Below, piece by piece: positions 34,868-44,619 of a stretch of DNA of 64,000 nt (the first letter of the stretch is position 1; each line of letters opens with the position of its first letter). The DNA lies in assembly GCF_037126465.1 (NCBI RefSeq), contig NC_088204.1:72911807-72975806 (forward strand), read 5' to 3'. The position numbers and the translations under genes are program-made. The notes under the pieces were generated by a model. The model was not told the origin of the DNA. It saw nothing but the letters and a program-made list of their open reading frames with translations, and did no database searches. The DNA comes from Ornithodoros turicata (lineage: Eukaryota; Arthropoda; Arachnida; Ixodida; Argasidae).

Positions 34868-35290
34868 CACATAGATTGGATGATGATGGGGTGGGCGATT
34901 CACCGCTGTTGAGGCGGTACACTGCCCTATTGCGCGTCGGGAAATGATGAGGGGATGACGATGGGGGTTTTCAGAGAGCCGTCACCAGACCGGTGGAGCC
35001 CAAGTACTCCGCAAGAAGACGAAGGCCTTACATCTGGTTAGCAGCGTTCCACCACGGTCCGAGGATCTTCGCGAGGTTGAACGGCAGCTTGTCAATGCGT
35101 TGCATAGAGAGTTACATTAGTGCACATTCGTGGTGATATTGCCCAGAGGCTAGCGTGACGTGGCAGAGGTCGCCGTGCATTCCACGAGTGGGGCAGAGGG
35201 AAGACGAGGTGGAGCCGAGACGGTGTTGAAAGGCAGGTGTAAAGGCAACGTTGAGCCTCATGCGGTAGAAGAGAGCCGGCCGGTTTCACG
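34868..35290 (-). pseudogene. 3' fragment of an I-like LINE ORF2
   Basis: Read on the minus strand, 35285-35190 gives ALFYRMRLNVAFTPAF, equivalent to RLRLNVAFTPEF in the LINE at 44620. Further on comes a broken C-terminal zinc region and KLPFNLAKILGPW, like the end of the same family. The 3' UTR text 'gatgatggggtgg..gattcaccgctgttgaggcggtac' (34876-34920) is the family 3' end. Frames are broken and the 5' side is truncated near 35290. Confidence 0.65.
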
Positions 35291-35731
35291 TCAGTTCAGG
35301 CAGGGAGATCCCATCGACCTCTTGGATTGTCATTATTTTTTTATTTAGAAGCTCATAATACATGATGACCAACAGCGGTAAAATGCATAATTTATACGGA
35401 AAAGCTTTCGCGCAAAAAAAAATCGAGAAAATTCGGCCATGAATTGGGGTGTTTCAGTTTTGCCGTGTTTGCACACGTATATCTCCCGAGTCTTAAAAGA
35501 TACTGCAGTGAAATCCTTTTATGATTTAGTATGCCTACAGGCCAGCAGTCCGAACGCCGATTTTGGCGCGCAGTAGCAACGATCTGTGATATAAAAAGTG
35601 GCGAACATGCTCTCTCGCGCAGTTTTGTTTCAACTTCGACGCGTGATTTCTCTGGCTGTAGATATTCCTCACTACCATATTTGGGATCACTTCACTCAGC
35701 TTTTAATGCTCTTTCATTTGATATATATATA
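35291..35731. other. No gene seen
   Basis: Short AT-rich sequence ending in a TA microsatellite (35721-35734) that abuts the next fold-back. Confidence 0.4.
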
Positions 35732-36632
35732 TATAGGGTGTTCCAGGTAACTGCAAACATATTTAAAAAATATATATAACACTTTTTCCAAGATGAAATC
35801 AATTTCAATATAGCATATGCTGAAGGGCACTCCCTAGGAGGACATTAGCAAAGTCCAAAGGCAATGTCTTAATTAACTTTCATTAATTAACTTTTTAATT
35901 ATAAAAGCTACAAAGTTATCCCAATGAGAACATCTGTTCCTTTCGGTCACCTGATATCGTAGCCGTTTTCAGAAGAAAAATCCGTTCGATTGATCGCCCG
36001 CAAAAAATTCGTGAAGGAACGCCATTTTTTTCCTTATTTTGTTCATTACGCATCTTCGCAGACGCGTATCTCCTTCATCCCCAACGTGAGAGGGGAAAGG
36101 AGTACAGTGCCGCCTCATGCGTCGAAGATGAGCTTTAACTTGCGGAAACAAAACAAAAACAAATGTATCGGCTGACTCTATCGGAACTGGCCTTATCTTG
36201 GGTTCCATTTTCTGTTTCCTTTTAATCTTATTCCAGGACGCGAGAGGCGATAGTGTGCTCGTTCTTCCTCTCACATTGGGGGTGATGAAAAGACGCGTCT
36301 TCTAAGAAACGCAATGAACAAAATAAAGAAAAAAAAAGGCTTTCCTTCACGAATTTTTTGCGGGCGATCTATCGAACGGATTTTTGTTCTGAAAACGGCT
36401 ACGATATCAGGTTACCGAAAGGAACCGATGTTCTCATTGGGACAACTTTGTAGCTTTTATAATTAAAAAGTTAATTAATGAAAGTTAATTAAGACATTGC
36501 CTTTGAACTTTGCTAATGCCCTCGTAGGGAGTGCCCTTCAGCATATGCTATATTGCAATTGATTTCATCTCGGAAAAAGTGTTATATATATTTAAAAAAT
36601 ATATGTTTGCCGTTAGCTGGGACACCCTGTAT
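35732..36632. mobile_element. Fold-back element FB4 with TATAGGGTGTTCC ends
   Basis: The left arm (35732 to about 36020) and right arm (about 36345-36632) pair through 'atatttaaaaaatatata', 'cttcagcatatgct', 'ttaattaactttcattaatt' and 'gaaaacggctacgatatca'. The right end reads GGGACACCCTGTATA. The 320-bp centre has no recognisable transposase; open frames there are short. Confidence 0.9.
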
Positions 36633-36834
36633 ATATCGCGCGTAGACCACCTGCAGGTATCTGTTGAAACAGCCAAATGTTAAGGTATATTTCGAAAAAA
36701 CAAGGATTTTGAGCGTCCGTTTCTCGAAGAGGCCCCTCTTCATATCTTTTATATTTTGCCAGGGCATGACCCTTTTTTAATCAATCAATTAATCCTATCC
36801 TCAACCAATTCGTGACCACCATATTGATGTTATA
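36633..36834. other. Spacer, nothing seen
   Basis: Between FB4 and the 3' side of the intact LINE. No feature supported. Confidence 0.4.
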
Positions 36835-36958
36835 GGAAAATTTAATGAGACAGGTATGAGACAGGTATGGTCACATGTTCAGGGGCTGCAGGATGACGCA
36901 ACGATTATGTACAACGGTTATTTACAACATGGTGATCGATGAAATGATATGATATAGT

Positions 36959-39900
36959 TCACGGCGGCGTGCCCTTGATCGTAACGCAGCCACCTCGGGC
37001 TGAAAGCGACGGATGGAAGCGCCATCGACGAAGAAACCTGTCATCTCCAATAGCGAACAGTTCCCGCTGCAACTCAGTAGTGAGCAGTATGCGCGCTCTC
37101 CGCACCAAGCAAAAAATGGGCACATCTCGACGACGTTGCGCGACTGCCTTACAACGAGCCTCCCAAAGCACAACCGCGCCGCAAGCTGTGAGAAGTACAC
37201 TAAGGCGGTGTGGGTGACGTTGGTTAAAGCGCACTGGGCATACTATGTTCGTGCTTCGTCGGACAAGGTTCCAAAAGACGCGAGCAATGCGGCAGGCAAA
37301 CAACACGTGCATGTTTGTCTCGCGTTCACTGCAGTAAGGGCACAAATCTGTCGCTGTTACGTGCCACGAGTACAGGCGGTCCCGTGTGGGTTGCACGCCC
37401 CACGCGAAAGACCACATGGTGTCCCGCAGAAATCCAGGGAGCCATGTAAACACCGTCCATGCTATGTTTGACGCCTGCTCAACACGCACTCGAAGGCTCT
37501 CGCTCGCTGACACGGAGTCCAGCAACAGCGCACCAGCCATCGAAGAGGGGGAAGCCGCAACGAGGCTGCCATCAGGAACAAGGGGCGAGAGCTGTTGGTA
37601 GTACGTATGAACCGCGGCGTGAAACCCCAATGGTGCTACCGCCCGTGAACCACTGACAGGGTTTGGCCCGAGGAGTTCCACCCAGTAGGTGAGCAGCACT
37701 TTCGCCGGCGAGTCTTCCTCAGCGTGCACAATTCGCAACGTGGTGCTGAGAGCGATGCCCCGATTCATAAGCCCGATATCTGGAAGGCTCATCCCGCCCT
37801 TAGAATTCGTAAATGCCAGCATGGTCCGTAGGACAGGGCCTCTCCGCTTTCTCCAGAACAATGACAAGAGGCAAGAGTGCACCCGAACGACGACTGCACG
37901 TGGGGCAATAGAAACGTGACTAAGATGCCACAAGCGTCCCGGTAAGACAGTACGTGCGAGGAACGATCGTTCACAATACGACAGGTCAAATGCCTGTGTC
38001 GCATCACACTTCGTCTGGAGCTCCTCCAGCGCCCTGAACCAGTTATCGACCTTTGGGCCGCGACAGTCGAACACAATGCCCAGTATTTTTAGTGACGCGC
38101 TGAACTGGAAAGGCAGTGATGAATACGGAGAAAAGCTCCCGAGTGGCATCAACTTGGTCTTGGCGAAGTTGAGCATCCCACCGGAAAGTGCAGCATAGGA
38201 CTCGTAGACTCGAAGGACCTCAGACGCAGAGCTTGCATCCCGCAGAAGAACCGTGATGTCATCAGCGTACGCACTGACCTTCCATTCCCCGGATCTGGGA
38301 AGCGGAAAACCGCGAATGCACGGGTTGGTCTCAATGTTCCATAACAGGGGATCAATTGCCAAGGTGAACAGAGCTGGAGAGAGTGGGCAGCCCTGCCGTA
38401 CGCCCCTAGAGACTGGGAACTCCCTAGACAACTGCTGCATCATGTACAGGCTGCTGCGATGATTGCGGTACAGCTTGGCGATGGCACTGATGAGCCATCC
38501 AGGGAACCCGTACTCTCTGAGGACAGCGAACATGTAACTATGCACCACACGGTCGAATGCTTTCTTCTGGTCAAGTGAAAGTAAGCAACCATCCGGTACA
38601 CGTGGAGTGGCGTAGCTCAGTGCGTCTCTCAGCCCTGACAGCGCGGTGTACATCGTGCGGCCTGGCACTGAACAAGTCTGAGAATGGTGGATTACTGCCG
38701 GGAGAGCATTTTGGATTCTATTGGTCAATACGGAAGTCACTATCTTGTAATCGCTGTTCAGCAGCGTTATTGGCCTCCAGTGTTCGGGACTACCAAGGTC
38801 GCCGCTTGTCTTCGGGAGCAAGACTATATGTCCATAACCAAACGACTCCGGGAAGTCGGCACCTTCGAAAGCCCTTCGAACAACGTCGAAGAGGAACTCC
38901 CGAATGCAAGGCCAAAACGTAGCATAGAATTCGGAAGAAAGCCCATCAGGTCCTGGACTCTTGCCAACTGCCGCACATCGGACCGCCATGTCCAGCTCTT
39001 CCAAACGCAGAGGATGTTCTAAAGCGTCGTGGTCGATCCGGGGAAGGACCGGAAGGCCCTCGAAGAATGAGCTTCGCGAACTGCTGACAGACTCGTCAGT
39101 GTACAAGTTCCGAAAAAAGTTTTCAAAGCCGGCGAGCACCTCCCCGGGGTCTTCAGTCACACTGCCGTCTGGTCTTCGGAAACGAGGAAGCTCACGCTGT
39201 TCGGTGCGGCGCACGGAATCCAGGTACCGGACCACGCCAGGGCCAGCAAGCGCCTGAGACCTGAAGTAATTTTGTCGCGCCCGTCCAGAAGAATCTTGAA
39301 GCAGTAGACGGTAGCGGTGCTGCAGCGTCGCGAGATACTCCTCCATCATGGGTGTCAACGGCGCTCCTCTGCTCACAATACGTATTTTGGCAGCTAAACG
39401 CGCAAGCATGGCTGTTCGCGCCCGCGCTTTCCGGCGTCCCCACGTCTGAAAGAGGTCGCGCACCCAGACTTTGAACTCATCCCACTCTGCTGGAGTTGGC
39501 GACCGACTTGCTAGGTACTCTGCGATTTTACCCTTGATCTCCGAAACAACATAGTCGTCATGGAGAAGCGAAGAGTCGAGACGCCAACGCACTGCATGCC
39601 CAGTGCTGCCGGGAAGCTGTGAAACATCTAGAATCAAGATCACAGCATGATGATCACTAACATGAGCGCCGAGCTGGGCAGTGCTGATTACGCTGCAGCC
39701 AGTAACGTACGGCTGAAGGTCCCCAGGTATGTAGAAACGGTCCAGACGGGACGCAGAGCCTGCACGTGACCACGTTGCCACGAATGTATCCCCATGCACC
39801 ATCGTCCAGGCGTCGCGCAGACGGTGCTCTTGCAGCAACCGACGGAGCTCACGCGCGTTCCAAGTTGGGCGTCCGCGCCCGGGGCCACGAACGTCACAGT

Positions 39901-40381
39901 CAGAATCCACCACACAGTTAAAGTCACCACACAGGACGGCACCACTAGGTGGTATGAAACTCGTACGGAGGTGATAAAAGAAGGTGTTGGTGTCACTTGT
40001 GCGGGATGGAGCATACACGGTGATGAACGATAGCTTCTTCCCCTGGATAATGAAGTCGAAGCGCAGGGCGCGACCTTCCGCATCATGCCTCGCAAAGCAA
40101 TGAGATTCTAGGCTCGGGTTGAGAACCACAACGCCCACACCACTCCGATGTACAGTCCCGAAGCTGAAAAACGCGCGGACGTTGCACCTCGCAGTAAAGC
40201 CAAAGACGTCAGCATACCTTGTGAAGTGCGTTTCTTGCAAGAAAAGTAGATCGCAGCTCAGGCTGCGAGCGAACTGAATAACGGAGACCTGTTTGGCGGG
40301 CGACCGGAACCCTTGGACATTTAAGGACATGACGCGGAGAGCCATAACAGTGAGGATGAAAGAGCTGGATACACTCATCAT
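36959..40381 (-). CDS. ORF2 protein: EEP endonuclease and reverse transcriptase (1140 aa)
   Basis: This would nick target DNA and copy element RNA there (target-primed reverse transcription, nucleus). Residues 14-245 form an apurinic-type endonuclease: SLNVQGF with N21, LLFLQETHF with E50, LCGDFNCVVDSD, and SDHHAVIL near 239. The reverse transcriptase covers about 480-780: KSPGPDGLSSEF, HWRPITLLNSDYKI, SLDQKKAFDRVVHSY, GVRQGCPLSPALF and YADD at 705-708. A CPYCSERETNMHVLFAC zinc motif lies near 1013-1030. The ATG at 40381 overlaps the ORF1 stop (ATGA), suggesting termination-reinitiation. MALRVMSLN at residue 13 is an alternative start. All catalytic motifs are present, so the copy could be active. 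Confidence 0.92.
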   Translation of the reverse strand: MMSVSSSFILTVMALRVMSLNVQGFRSPAKQVSVIQFARSLSCDLLFLQETHFTRYADVFGFTARCNVRAFFSFGTVHRSGVGVVVLNPSLESHCFARHDAEGRALRFDFIIQGKKLSFITVYAPSRTSDTNTFFYHLRTSFIPPSGAVLCGDFNCVVDSDCDVRGPGRGRPTWNARELRRLLQEHRLRDAWTMVHGDTFVATWSRAGSASRLDRFYIPGDLQPYVTGCSVISTAQLGAHVSDHHAVILILDVSQLPGSTGHAVRWRLDSSLLHDDYVVSEIKGKIAEYLASRSPTPAEWDEFKVWVRDLFQTWGRRKARARTAMLARLAAKIRIVSRGAPLTPMMEEYLATLQHRYRLLLQDSSGRARQNYFRSQALAGPGVVRYLDSVRRTEQRELPRFRRPDGSVTEDPGEVLAGFENFFRNLYTDESVSSSRSSFFEGLPVLPRIDHDALEHPLRLEELDMAVRCAAVGKSPGPDGLSSEFYATFWPCIREFLFDVVRRAFEGADFPESFGYGHIVLLPKTSGDLGSPEHWRPITLLNSDYKIVTSVLTNRIQNALPAVIHHSQTCSVPGRTMYTALSGLRDALSYATPRVPDGCLLSLDQKKAFDRVVHSYMFAVLREYGFPGWLISAIAKLYRNHRSSLYMMQQLSREFPVSRGVRQGCPLSPALFTLAIDPLLWNIETNPCIRGFPLPRSGEWKVSAYADDITVLLRDASSASEVLRVYESYAALSGGMLNFAKTKLMPLGSFSPYSSLPFQFSASLKILGIVFDCRGPKVDNWFRALEELQTKCDATQAFDLSYCERSFLARTVLPGRLWHLSHVSIAPRAVVVRVHSCLLSLFWRKRRGPVLRTMLAFTNSKGGMSLPDIGLMNRGIALSTTLRIVHAEEDSPAKVLLTYWVELLGPNPVSGSRAVAPLGFHAAVHTYYQQLSPLVPDGSLVAASPSSMAGALLLDSVSASESLRVRVEQASNIAWTVFTWLPGFLRDTMWSFAWGVQPTRDRLYSWHVTATDLCPYCSERETNMHVLFACRIARVFWNLVRRSTNIVCPVRFNQRHPHRLSVLLTACGAVVLWEARCKAVAQRRRDVPIFCLVRRARILLTTELQRELFAIGDDRFLRRWRFHPSLSARGGCVTIKGTPP

Positions 40382-41685
40382 GATTCGCCGTCAGACGCAG
40401 GCGGCATGTGGACGCTAGGCGGGGAGCCCGTACGTGACTTCGTCCGACCACACTTCTTACGCTTCGGCATGGGAGCAGCAGCCGCGTCCCCAGACGAAGA
40501 CAAATGCTGATGTTTTGCGGCTCGAGGCTCAGAGGAGTTCTCATCGACGTCCGAACTCGCGATGGAGTAGAGGGACGTTGAAGAATCATCCATCCCGTCA
40601 TCATCAAGCACTGGCCAGGCCTCTGGGCCCAACAGATTGCAGTTTTCTACCGTGCCTGCTTCAGAGCCACTGAGCTGGGGAAGACCGCCAGCCGCAATTA
40701 CTGGCACTGTGATGTCGGGCAGCTTGTGAGTGCATGACGTGTCCAAGCCCACAGAATCAGGTACCGACTTAGGAGAAACAGCATTGTCCGTCACCCCAGC
40801 CGCCGATGCCAAAGCCGGGAAGTCGGAAACGCTATCCACAAAAGTAGGGGTAGCTGTAGCAGCAGTATCGTGGGCATGATCTCCGGTATCAGGCACTGCC
40901 GGTTCCAAAACTGGGAAGCCAGCAACACTGTCCACAACAAGAGCACGGGCACGACCTCTATCATCGGGAGACGGGGTCTTGGGCCTTGAGTGTTCCCCTT
41001 TCGCTGCTGAGGAATAGGACCGACGCAGGACGCAGTCGACTGTGGCATGGCTCTGACCACATCGAAGACAGGGGGCTCGGCAGCCCACAGTTGGATGACC
41101 AAAGACTCCGCATCTCTCACAGCGTGATACCTTACAGTCGCCTCGGAAGTGGCCTTCCGAGCCACACCTACCGCACACTTTCTTTAACCCTTTGTAGTCT
41201 ACCATAGCACGGTCCAACCCAACCAGAAGGAAGTTTGGGACTGGCTTCCTCATATCGAACTTGACTACTCGGATTCCGTTGCGTATAGTTGGGCGGTCTT
41301 TGTAGACCGGGAACGAAAGATCCTTCACTATTCCATACGGTGCAAGGGCCCGCACAAGTGCGTCATCCGACACGTATTCTGGTAACCTTTTGACTGTCAA
41401 ATACGTGATCCTTGAGCTTGAAACTGGGTCAAGAGGGACTTCCTTGTCTTCATACACCACCTTTGCGGCTTCGAGAAGAGTATCACGGGCTCGCCTATTT
41501 TTGGCAAGAACTTGGAAAGACAGACCACCCTGGTGTTGAATGGAGTGTACATTGTCGTGACCTACCAGGTCACAGACGGCATCCATGACGCCATCTACGG
41601 AAGCCTCGTCGGGCACGGTGAAGTTGAAAGCATGGTCCTTTGGGGGCCTTACGGTGCTTAGCGTGCAGGACAGTGCGGCGGACAT
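40378..41685 (-). CDS. ORF1 protein: zinc-knuckle RNA-binding protein (435 aa)
   Basis: It starts MSAALSCTLSTVRPPKDH, aligned with the start of copy 1. Residues 10-165 look like the RRM-like part of Tx1/L1 ORF1 proteins: a GLSFQVLAKN strand, then YLTVKRLPEYVSDDALVRAL and FPVYKDRPTIRNGIRVVKF. Three CCHC knuckles follow at about 168-216 (CGRCGSEGHFRGDC, CERCGVFGHPTVGC, CLRCGQSHATVDC). The rest is acidic and serine-rich with a basic KRKKCGRTKSRTG tail that may act as a nuclear signal. By family knowledge it coats element RNA. Its TGA (40380-40378) overlaps the ORF2 ATG. Confidence 0.9.
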   Translation of the reverse strand: MSAALSCTLSTVRPPKDHAFNFTVPDEASVDGVMDAVCDLVGHDNVHSIQHQGGLSFQVLAKNRRARDTLLEAAKVVYEDKEVPLDPVSSSRITYLTVKRLPEYVSDDALVRALAPYGIVKDLSFPVYKDRPTIRNGIRVVKFDMRKPVPNFLLVGLDRAMVDYKGLKKVCGRCGSEGHFRGDCKVSRCERCGVFGHPTVGCRAPCLRCGQSHATVDCVLRRSYSSAAKGEHSRPKTPSPDDRGRARALVVDSVAGFPVLEPAVPDTGDHAHDTAATATPTFVDSVSDFPALASAAGVTDNAVSPKSVPDSVGLDTSCTHKLPDITVPVIAAGGLPQLSGSEAGTVENCNLLGPEAWPVLDDDGMDDSSTSLYSIASSDVDENSSEPRAAKHQHLSSSGDAAAAPMPKRKKCGRTKSRTGSPPSVHMPPASDGES

Positions 41686-41942
41686 CGTGAAGAACCCTGG
41701 GGTGGACTACGAGAAGTCAAACCCCAGGCAAGCGAAGTTAGGCTTAGTATAGCAGCAGGAGCAGAATGAGCGAACGTCTGTACAGATCAACGTCGTCGTC
41801 TTCTTCCATATTGATGCAAACTGCATGGTCATCAACGGCGGTATAACGACCTCAGGAAATAAAACAAACTCACGAAAAAGAAGAGGATAGGAATTGATTG
41901 GCTGTGACACGCGATACGCGATACCTACGTTCAATACTCAAG

Positions 41943-42120
41943 CCGGCTGTGCTGTCTGTGGTTTTTCCTGGGTTTTCCTCAGACGCTTTCAGACATATGT
42001 CGGCACAGTTCCCCTAGAAGTCGGCCCAGGACGCACATTTCCCCAGGGCGTCAGTCGTGACGTTGCCCACATACGTGAGGCCGACAACGGCAAGCCCTTT
42101 CACCATCACCACCACCACCA
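41943..42120 (+). mobile_element. 5'-truncated SINE with a perfect 12-bp target duplication
   Basis: This 178-bp piece is the non-tRNA body of the SINE at 53936-54165 (gtttttcctgggttttcctcagacgctttcag...gtcggcacagttcccc...gaggccgacaacggcaagcc) ending in a CACCATCACCACC tail. TCAATACTCAAG flanks it exactly at 41931-41942 and 42121-42132. The duplication and 5' truncation are the marks of target-primed reverse transcription. The tRNA-like promoter part is missing. Confidence 0.92.
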
Positions 42121-42215
42121 TCAATACTCAAGTCGTTACGTTCTTTCACTGAGCTTCCAGAAGTGCAAGCGTTACTCACGCTGGTACCAACAATCGTGCC
42201 CCTCGGATAACAGCG

Positions 42216-43470
42216 ATGGCCACTAGCTCTTCCAGGACTTGGATTTTTCAGTGGAACTGTAGTGTGCTTCAAAACAAGTTAATCGACTTTCGAAACTTCG
42301 TCTGTCGTGACCAATTTCCTCTCATGGCTCTTTGTGAAGCCCGAGTGCCGACTTCTTTCAGACTTTCAAATTATGTTATATACAGCTTTGAGAGACGCAC
42401 AGGACTTAGTCGGGCGATGCTTTGAGTCAGAAAAGACATTCCAAGTGTACTCGTTGGTGGACCATCGGATGGTGATTTTGAATATGCCGTGTGCAACGTG
42501 CGTGTGCGCTCTAGACGCATGACTGTTGCTAGCGTGTACATACCTCCGTCGGTACGCAATGAAGATCACCTGTTCACGGATTTTTTTTCGGCTTCTCCAT
42601 AATCATTTCATCTTGTGTGGTGATTTCAACGCCCATGGTACTGCATGGGGAAGCTTGCATGATGATGTACGGGGCCGGCTATTACAGCGATGCTTGGAGG
42701 ATTTTGACGCCAGCGTTTTAAATGATGGCTCTCCGACTTTTTTTGTGGACCCTTGAACTCCAGCTGTATTGATCACCTTGAGATCACATCTCTTGATCAC
42801 CTCTCATGAGAAGACTGTTTTTTTTTTCCCTATCACTCGCCGTCATTTGAAGAACTTTCGGCTTCATATAGGTGGTAATGTCGTGCGGCGTGTTGCACAC
42901 CATAAGTTTCTTGGTGTGATTCTTGATCGCTGTCATTCCGCTGACCGCTGTCTGACCGCTGATGGAGAGCGGAGGTTCGTTGTCTGAGAGGTAGATCTGA
43001 GTCTCGGCTGAGTGTCCCGCGATACCTCTTTGGTGCCCGCTGGGGGCTTTCTACAAGGGCATTGCTTGGTCTACACCGGTCGCTCATACGACAAATGTTG
43101 ATGTACCATCTTTCAGTGTTGCATAACCTTTGTCCTTCGCCCGAACAAGTGTTAGAAACCGTCCTTGCAAAGAGCCTGAAACATTGCCTTGGTATCCGCA
43201 AGTCAACGCCAACTGCTGTCATGGCCGAAGCCAAGGAGCCTTCGCTGGTCTTCATGCGGACGGCAGAATCTCTTGGGCACTACATGAGGCTCTCCACTCG
43301 CCACTACCGTCACACATTAGTGCGCGACATTCTTCGGTGACCAGCATCCGGATACTGCCAAGCTGTTTTACCTCACCGCAGCCTCATTCCAAAGCATCAA
43401 AAACTGACTCTACTATGTGCACGACACTACCACAAGTGGAGGGAGTCGGACGAACAAGATAAGCGAGGCG
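42216..43470 (+). pseudogene. I/Jockey-like LINE ORF2, internally deleted
   Basis: The start MATSSSRTWIFQWNCSVLQNK is the usual beginning of the endonuclease domain of I/Jockey-type ORF2. After frameshifts come VRKDIPSVLVGG, ASVYIPPSVRNEDHLF, FILCGDFNAHGTAWGS and LNDGSPTFF. At about 42770 the sequence jumps to the end of the reverse transcriptase (VAHHKFLGVILD, then LYHLSVLHNL-type text and KHCLGIRKSTPTAVMAEA, YMRLSTRHYRH), so most of the reverse transcriptase is deleted. RNase H is absent. The SINE at 41943 sits just upstream of its start. Confidence 0.8.
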
Positions 43471-44195
43471 TGAAACCAACGAATAGAAACAGTCATTAGG
43501 CTCAAGCACCTTAACATCTGAAGGCTAGTTGAAGTGCTGTGCAAGCGAAGATTGCAAGATGGGAAGCATGTGTTCCACCTGCAAGGTGAGTCCGACCTGC
43601 GTCAGTACGGCTTCAGTAGGCTACGGGTGGCGAAAATTTTCGTGCCTGCTCAGGATCTAGATGTTATTGGCATTTTCAGTTTTTCGTTTCGTTTCTCAGG
43701 TTCGACAGCCTTTCTACGTTTCAATTTATGCCTCATATCCACCATGCATTTCCAAAGGAAATATGCACCGCGAGTGCATCATTGCACAACGTTAAACAGG
43801 CTACAATTCGTGTTTGTTTCAAGCTCGTGTGTTTTTGTTTATCTTGCGCGCTGAGCGTGACGCACGAGCTTGACCACTTCTTTCCGCGCATCTGCAATGG
43901 ACTAGGGTATTAAATAAGCTGCGTGTGTCTGTATAGTAACTTTAGTGACTGTACAGTGGACTCCTTCAGTTTATCTTGTCGAACGTGAACCCACGCACAG
44001 CCAAGTGCACCAAGTTATGCTCTCGGTATAGTCGGTACACGCGATCACGTGAGAAATGGACGCCTTCGTAGCCACCTGTCGGTAGCCCCGAATCCAATCT
44101 TCGCTCAGACTACCATAATGTCAGTCTAGAATGTTCTAGACTGAAAGATACTGCTAGAAAAGACAGCGCATCCTCGTTAGGGATCGATGTTTCAC
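43471..44195. other. No gene seen
   Basis: Short unrecognised open frames only. No repeats or element ends identified. Confidence 0.35.
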
Positions 44196-44271
44196 TGTAC
44201 TTGCTTGACACGCGCCAGCCAATGATAAGCAACCCAACAACAAAAACAATAAATGATGACGATGGGATGGG

Positions 44272-44524
44272 CAGTGGCGTATCTAGAGCTACCTGCGCCC
44301 ATGGCAACATGGTTAACATGATGTCCTTGGGGATGCGTTTTCGTGTTGTCCGCACTAGGTTTCACACTATAACCTCTCTAATGGCGGGTGCTTTAGATCA
44401 TTTATGAATGTGCCAGGTTGAGTACCCGACCTGGCACATTCACATCCGACCACATAATAGCGCCCCTGTTCACCTGGCGCCCATGGCACCTGTCCACACC
44501 TGCCACACCCTAGATACGCCACTG
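44272..44524. mobile_element. hAT-like MITE with perfect 8-bp target duplication
   Basis: The ends are CAGTGGCGTATCTAG and its exact inverse CTAGATACGCCACTG, with further pairing through GCGCCCATGGCA. GGGATGGG flanks it on both sides (44264-44271 and 44525-44532). Removing it restores 'gatgacgatgggatggggtgtttcac', matching the uninterrupted LINE 3' UTR at 11662-11700. There is no transposase. Confidence 0.95.
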
Positions 44525-44619
44525 GGGATGGGGTGTTTCACTGTGGTGGCGCGGTAACCTACCCCATTGCACGGGAACATTATGTGAAGGTGAAGGAATG
44601 ATGAAAACACAAGAAAGAA

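Larger units (their letters stand above)
36835..41815 (-). mobile_element. L1/Tx1-like non-LTR retrotransposon, copy 2, apparently intact
   Basis: The order 5' to 3' on the minus strand is a short 5' UTR (41815-41686), ORF1 (435 aa), ORF2 (1140 aa) and a 3' UTR of about 120 bp. Neither frame is broken. The 5' UTR matches copy 1. I see no poly-A tail or clear target duplication, so both outer limits are estimates. The pattern EEP endonuclease, reverse transcriptase with DYKI...VPGR, LDQKKAFDRV and GRGVRQGCPLSP-like text, and a terminal CCHC places it near the Tx1 branch of the L1 group (inference). Confidence 0.9.

Noticed and set aside
37013..39257. Plus-strand open frames of 65-152 aa
   Set aside because: Antisense shadows of the intact ORF2.
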